Below, one piece after another: positions 62,712-64,000 of a DNA stretch of 64,000 nt. Location of the stretch: the NCBI GenBank assembly GCA_900618425.1, contig UZAN01039465.1:101385-165384 (forward strand). Reading direction: 5' to 3'. The first letter of the stretch is position 1. Each line of letters starts with the position of its first letter. The notes beneath the pieces were generated by a model. The model did no database searches. It saw nothing but the letters and a program-made list of their open reading frames with translations, and was not told the DNA's origin. The position numbers and the translations under genes are program-made. This DNA comes from Echinostoma caproni (Eukaryota; Platyhelminthes; Trematoda; Plagiorchiida; Echinostomatidae).

Positions 62712-63615
62712 GCGATGGGTCTTCTCAGAAGACGATCAGGATCCTTTGGTGGCATAAAAGAGCTTCACTGATTATCTTACCGAAATAGTAACGGCTGCAA
62801 CAAGCATAAAACCTTGTGCTAAATCCAAATGTCATCATTCTTTAATTCGCAATTGAACAAAGAAGTGGATAGAGGAAAGGAACTTTTCCTTGCGGGAGTA
62901 CAGAAGACGTCAATCTAACGAAATTTGCAATAATTATTCCTTACTGCGAAATAAGTGTACCAAGTTGGTACGAGAGGACAAATTGATGTACCTAAAAACC
63001 CTGGCTCAAAAATTCATTTCTGATCCAAAATTGCTTTATAAACATATCAACTCTACAAGGAAGGTTAAATGCGGAATACCAGCATTGAGATCGTCTAGAC
63101 ATTTTTCAACCACAACTTTAGATGCCGCAGAGTTCCTCAAAAAGAAGTGCGTTCAGGCGTTTACTGCAACGACACACGAAGCATTACAGATTCCAAGCAA
63201 ACTTCCCTATATACCGTATCCGTCACTGGATAACATGGCTTTTGACAGGGAGAAGGTTAGAGCAAAACTACTACCTTCGCGTGAGAATTCATCCCCATGC
63301 ACAGACAACATGCATTCCCGGACTCTGATGTCGCTAGCCAATAACATTTCCGAACCTCTGGACGTTCTTTACCAAAGGATGTTCAACCAGGCAGTACTTC
63401 CGCAGTCATGAAAGGAAGGGGTGGTTTCCCCCATTTACAAAGAGGTATCTCGCACTGCTCCTGCCAACCATCGCCCTGTTACACTTCCTCAGATATTGTC
63501 GAAAATCATGGAGACTATTCTGGCAGATCTGTTGATGGAATATCTGGAGAAGTATGAGCTTTGTATCCCACTCAGCACGGATTTCAGCACAAGCGTTCGT
63601 GCACCACAAACCTAA
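62697..63615 (+). pseudogene. LINE ORF2 linker and RT fingers, broken
   Basis: After the frameshift the ORF2 phase continues with LEILKRWVFSEDD, a stop at 62755-62757 and another at 62854-62856, then KKWIEERNFSLREYRRRQSN and the linker that precedes CR1 RTs. DNMHSRTLMSLANNISEPL near 63300-63360 and LYQRMFNQAVLPQS lead to a TGA at 63409-63411, where the family normally has tryptophan. KEGVVSPIYK and NHRPVTLPQILSKIMETIL, the first RT blocks, follow in the same phase. A frameshift near 63570 ends the usable frame; the track past it to 63615 is out of phase. Confidence 0.8.
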
Positions 63616-64000
63616 TGTTTGCAAAGAATGAGTGGACAAAGTCCGTTGATGCAGGCCAGCCATTGGATATAGTTTATTTGGACTTTTCTAAGGCATTTGA
63701 TAGAGTAAACCACCAAATTCTACAGCAAAAACGCTACAACTACGGAGTAAAAGGTTTGTTTCCGGACTGGCTCAAGGAGTTTCTCCGACAAAGGACCATG
63801 TCAGTTCGTGTTGGTGATTTATTAACAGAGCCTATCACCGCCGCTCGAGGGGTTCCTCATGGATCCATAGTGGGGCCTCGTCTCTTTCTTTCATTTTTAA
63901 ACGACCTGCCACATGTCATTGGGCCTAATACCCTGTTATTCGCAAATAACGCTAAGATCTGGAGAACTGTAACACATCTTGAGGATTATATAGCACTCCA
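63573..64000 (+). pseudogene. LINE RT palm, partial, catalytic pair lost
   Basis: A frame of about 142 codons open to the window edge. It starts with QHGFQHKRSCTTNLM, then DIVYLDFSKAFDRVNH with the first catalytic aspartate at 63681-63683. WLKEFLRQRTMSVRVG and the RGVPHGSIVGPRLF block follow. The box that is normally FADD reads FANN (63939-63950), so two of the three metal-binding aspartates are asparagine. HGS replaces the common QGS in the preceding motif. The domain is identified with confidence and should be catalytically dead. The rest of the RT and the element's 3' end lie beyond the window. Confidence 0.88.

Larger units (their letters stand above)
60601..64000 (+). mobile_element. CR1-clade LINE, decayed, cut by window edge
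   Basis: Non-LTR retrotransposon with ORF1 (PHD-like finger), then ORF2 with an APE-type endonuclease and reverse transcriptase. The order and motifs fit the CR1 group, common in flatworms and many other animals. ORF1 and ORF2 are both interrupted. The RT is cut by the right edge, so the 3' end and its terminal repeat are outside the window. The 5' boundary is uncertain; homology begins near 60601 or slightly before. Confidence 0.85.

Noticed and set aside
1..64000. CRISPR arrays, operons, ribosome binding sites, integrases
   Set aside because: No regularly spaced repeats or bacterial gene organisation; the sequence is eukaryotic.

Overview
The window is AT-rich eukaryotic DNA without operons or any cellular gene I can recognise. 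Long stop-rich stretches, (TA)n microsatellites and decayed retroelements point to intergenic or deep intronic sequence of an invertebrate. The mix of several Penelope-like elements (PLEs) with a GIY-YIG nuclease, a CR1-clade LINE whose first ORF has a PHD-like finger, and tRNA-derived SINEs fits a flatworm, probably a trematode or relative. That assignment is an inference from element types, not from a marker gene.

Layout. 1-6.5 kb: no gene seen, one (TA)n tract. 6.5-8.5 kb: PLE relic 1 (RT, GIY-YIG, 3' tail). 8.5-20.1 kb: no gene, one 13-bp-arm hairpin near 14.15 kb and a GC-richer island at 16.4-16.9 kb. 20.1-21.1 kb: two copies of a tRNA-derived SINE in the same orientation. 21.1-35.1 kb: non-coding, with TA tracts, a 50-bp tandem duplication and a minus-strand tRNA-like SINE head at 31.0-31.1 kb. 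35.1-37.0 kb: PLE relic 2, interrupted by a 736-base N gap. 37-45 kb: non-coding with two inverted repeats. 45.0-45.2 kb: third SINE copy. 47.9-49.3 kb: PLE relic 3, 5'-truncated beside a (TA)n tract, with an unbroken GIY-YIG frame. 49.3-60.6 kb: non-coding, triplet repeats and two GC-richer patches. 60.6-64.0 kb: CR1-like LINE (ORF1, APE endonuclease, RT) running off the right edge.

How the parts relate. PLE 2 and PLE 3 share nuclease motifs and look like one lineage; PLE 1 is a second lineage. All coding relics carry stops or frameshifts, and the LINE has lost its catalytic aspartate pair, so nothing here is predicted to move on its own. The SINEs have no coding capacity and would have depended on a LINE such as a CR1 relative, though no matching 3' tail is visible here. 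No convincing new cellular system was found. The most useful leads are the SINE family, the intact PLE nuclease frame and several unexplained hairpins and composition islands.
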